Assembly: GCA_050187175.1 (NCBI GenBank)
Contig: JBFWXS010000020.1
Span: forward strand, 1-64,000
Direction of reading: 5' to 3'
DNA from: Zeimonas sp050187175
GTDB lineage: Bacteria > Pseudomonadota > Gammaproteobacteria > Burkholderiales > Burkholderiaceae_E
DNA length: 64,000 nucleotides
The first letter of the stretch is position 1; each line of letters opens with the position of its first letter. The notes beneath the pieces were generated by a model. The model was not told the origin of the DNA and did not search any database. It worked only from the letters and a program-made list of their open reading frames with translations. Made by a program: the position numbers and the translations under genes. This document shows positions 62,682-64,000 of the stretch, piece after piece.

Positions 62682-63383
62682 TTATCGCGCCGGGCGCGTG
62701 GTGCGCTGTTCGATGCGTTTCTCGGGCGTCGGGTTGTGGACGATCCGGTGCACATAGATGCCGGGCAGATGGATCTCGTCCGGATCGAAGCTGCCGGTCG
62801 GCACGACCTGTTCGACCTCGACGATGGTCACTCGACCGGCCATCGCGACGTTCGGGTTGAAGTTGCGCGCCGTCCTGCGGAACAGCAGGTTGCCGGTCTG
62901 GTCGGCCTTCCAGGCCTTGACCAGCGACACGTCGGGCACCAGCGAGCGTTCCATCACGTATTGCACGCCGTCGAACTCGCGCACGTCCTTGCCTTCGGCG
63001 ACGATGGTGCCGACGCCGGTCCGCGTGAAGAATGCCGGGATGCCGGCGCCACCGGCGCGCAGCTTCTCGGCCAGCGTGCCCTGCGGCGTGAACTCCAGCT
63101 CGAGCTCGCCGGCCAGGTACTGCCGCTCGAACTCCTTGTTCTCGCCGACGTACGACGCGATCATCTTGCGCACCTGCCGCGTGGTCAGCAGCTGGCCCAG
63201 CCCGAAGCCGTCGACGCCGGCATTGTTCGAGATGCAGGTCAGGTTCTTCACGCCGGAGTCGCGCAGCGCCGCGATCAGCGCTTCCGGAATGCCGCACAGC
63301 CCGAAGCCGCCGACCGCGATCATCTGGCCGTCGCGCACGATCCCTTCCAGGGCGGCTGCGGCGCTGGGATAAAGCTTGCTCAT
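62682..63383 (-). CDS. scoA: 3-oxoacid CoA-transferase subunit A
   Basis: The 233-residue subunit has the CoA-binding motif VGGFGLCGIPEALI and CISNNAGVDGFGLGQLL. The ATG at 63383 is preceded by AAGGAA; a GTG one codon upstream is also possible. It is the first gene of a two-gene unit with subunit B, divergent from the sensor gene across 84 bp. Substrate specificity (succinyl-CoA:acetoacetate or 3-oxoadipate) is not resolved. Confidence 0.92.
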   Translation of the reverse strand: MSKLYPSAAAALEGIVRDGQMIAVGGFGLCGIPEALIAALRDSGVKNLTCISNNAGVDGFGLGQLLTTRQVRKMIASYVGENKEFERQYLAGELELEFTPQGTLAEKLRAGGAGIPAFFTRTGVGTIVAEGKDVREFDGVQYVMERSLVPDVSLVKAWKADQTGNLLFRRTARNFNPNVAMAGRVTIVEVEQVVPTGSFDPDEIHLPGIYVHRIVHNPTPEKRIEQRTTRPAR

Positions 63384-63467
63384 CACTTTCCTTGTTGGTG
63401 GTCAAGCAGACGACCGCGATTATAAGGGCCGCTACAATCCGCTCGCCGCCCTTCGGAGCCCGACAGC

Positions 63468-64000
63468 ATGAGCGACTCACCTCCCGACCCCAGCCGGAAC
63501 GCCGAGGGCTTCGACGGCCGCCTGCCGCCGGCCTCGCCGGCGGTGGCCGAAGCGGCGCTGGCGCAGACACTGGAGCGGCTGCGCGGCGTCAGCGCCGAGC
63601 GCGACCTGCATCAGCAGATGGCGCTGCGCTTCGAGCGCGAGATCGACACGCTGCGCCGCGACGTGTCCGGCGCGTTGCAGCGCGATCTCGGCGAGCACCT
63701 TGCCGGCCTGCGCGCGCTGGCCGAGACGCTGGCGCACCGGCTGGGCCCGCGCGAGCCGTCGCTGGCGCAGCTGGCCGAGCTGATGCTGCGCAGCACCGAG
63801 ACCATGGCCGCCACCATCCGCTCGCTGGCTGCCCGTGTGCGCCCCGACGCGCTGAACGGCGGCCCGTTTCCGGAGGCGCTGCGCGCGCTGGTGTCGGACT
63901 GGCGGCTGCGCCGGCCGCAGGCGCGCATCGAGCTGATCGTCGAACCGGCCGACGACGAAGCCTTCGGCCTGGGCGACCCCGACGTCGAGTCGCTGGCGCT
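63468..64000 (+). CDS. UhpB-like sensor protein with degenerate H-box (partial, runs off the window)
   Basis: The open frame starts at the ATG at 63468 and has no stop before 64000 (177 codons visible). After a short disordered start comes a coiled-coil segment that aligns with the dimerisation and phospho-acceptor (HisKA_3) helix of UhpB/NarX-type kinases. The usual LHD-LG is LQRDLG, so the histidine position holds Q71. The following RVRPDALN and FPEALRALVSDW match the region before the ATPase domain. No TM helix is visible so far. If the ATPase follows, this may be an unconventional or inactive kinase. Confidence 0.75.
   Translation, partial: MSDSPPDPSRNAEGFDGRLPPASPAVAEAALAQTLERLRGVSAERDLHQQMALRFEREIDTLRRDVSGALQRDLGEHLAGLRALAETLAHRLGPREPSLAQLAELMLRSTETMAATIRSLAARVRPDALNGGPFPEALRALVSDWRLRRPQARIELIVEPADDEAFGLGDPDVESLA

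Overview
The window is a GC-rich (roughly two-thirds G+C), gene-dense bacterial chromosome segment. Several things point to a betaproteobacterium of the order Burkholderiales, probably close to the Alcaligenaceae. The block leuC-leuD-leuB-asd-fimV-truA-trpF-trpB-trpA-accD-folC-SPOR-cvpA-purF-metZ is in the order known from that group. There are four Bug-type (TctC) solute receptors, a lexA-imuA-imuB/dnaE2 mutagenesis set, and a FimV with a LysM domain. The taxonomic call is inference; no 16S gene is present. One 100-base run of N (47457-47556) marks an assembly gap inside imuB.

Layout. (1) 1-13275: a tRNA-Val, then a catabolic region built around two paralogous iron-dependent carotenoid-oxygenase/lignostilbene-dioxygenase-type enzymes. 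One is paired with an alpha/beta hydrolase. The other heads an eight-gene minus-strand unit (nitronate-monooxygenase-like flavoprotein, AMP-dependent acyl-CoA ligase, two Bug receptors, SDR, aldehyde dehydrogenase, second hydrolase). A regulator with two HxlR-type domains lies between the two units. A similar 22-bp AT-rich element sits upstream of both oxygenase genes. I infer a pathway of uptake, oxidative C=C cleavage, aldehyde oxidation and CoA activation; the substrate cannot be read from sequence. (2) 13532-17187: a CheR-type methyltransferase translationally coupled to a large hybrid histidine kinase. (3) 17328-21539: gltX, an orphan VapB-like antitoxin, aroC, and an M48 metalloprotease lipoprotein with an odd repeat-encoded N-terminus. 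(4) 21716-39518: the conserved housekeeping block for leucine, lysine/threonine/methionine, tryptophan, fatty-acid, folate and purine synthesis plus cell-pole and septum proteins. (5) 39798-51173: an acyl-CoA dehydrogenase; dnaE2 with its own LexA box; three opposite-strand genes (amidohydrolase, glycerophosphodiesterase, DksA/TraR-type zinc finger); imuB, imuA and lexA with a perfect LexA palindrome; and an RRM RNA-binding protein. (6) 51393-61553: ETF-ubiquinone oxidoreductase, an SDR/thioesterase pair, and a second catabolic region (Bug receptor and PuuE-like deacetylase; LysR regulator; divergent RidA-RidA-Bug-SDR-FMN 2-hydroxyacid oxidase unit). (7) 61628-64000: a DUF454 membrane protein, both subunits of a 3-oxoacid CoA-transferase, and the start of a UhpB-like sensor protein that runs off the window and seems to lack its phospho-accepting histidine.

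Recurring themes. Neighbouring genes are often coupled through ATGA or GTGA overlaps. Short tandem repeats are unusually frequent: in-frame 6-, 15-, 18- and 21-bp repeats inside genes, and decayed repeats just after stop codons. The hexamer tracts fall in dnaE2, imuB (at the assembly gap) and the phosphodiesterase gene between them. No rRNA, CRISPR array, transposase, integrase or phage gene was seen.
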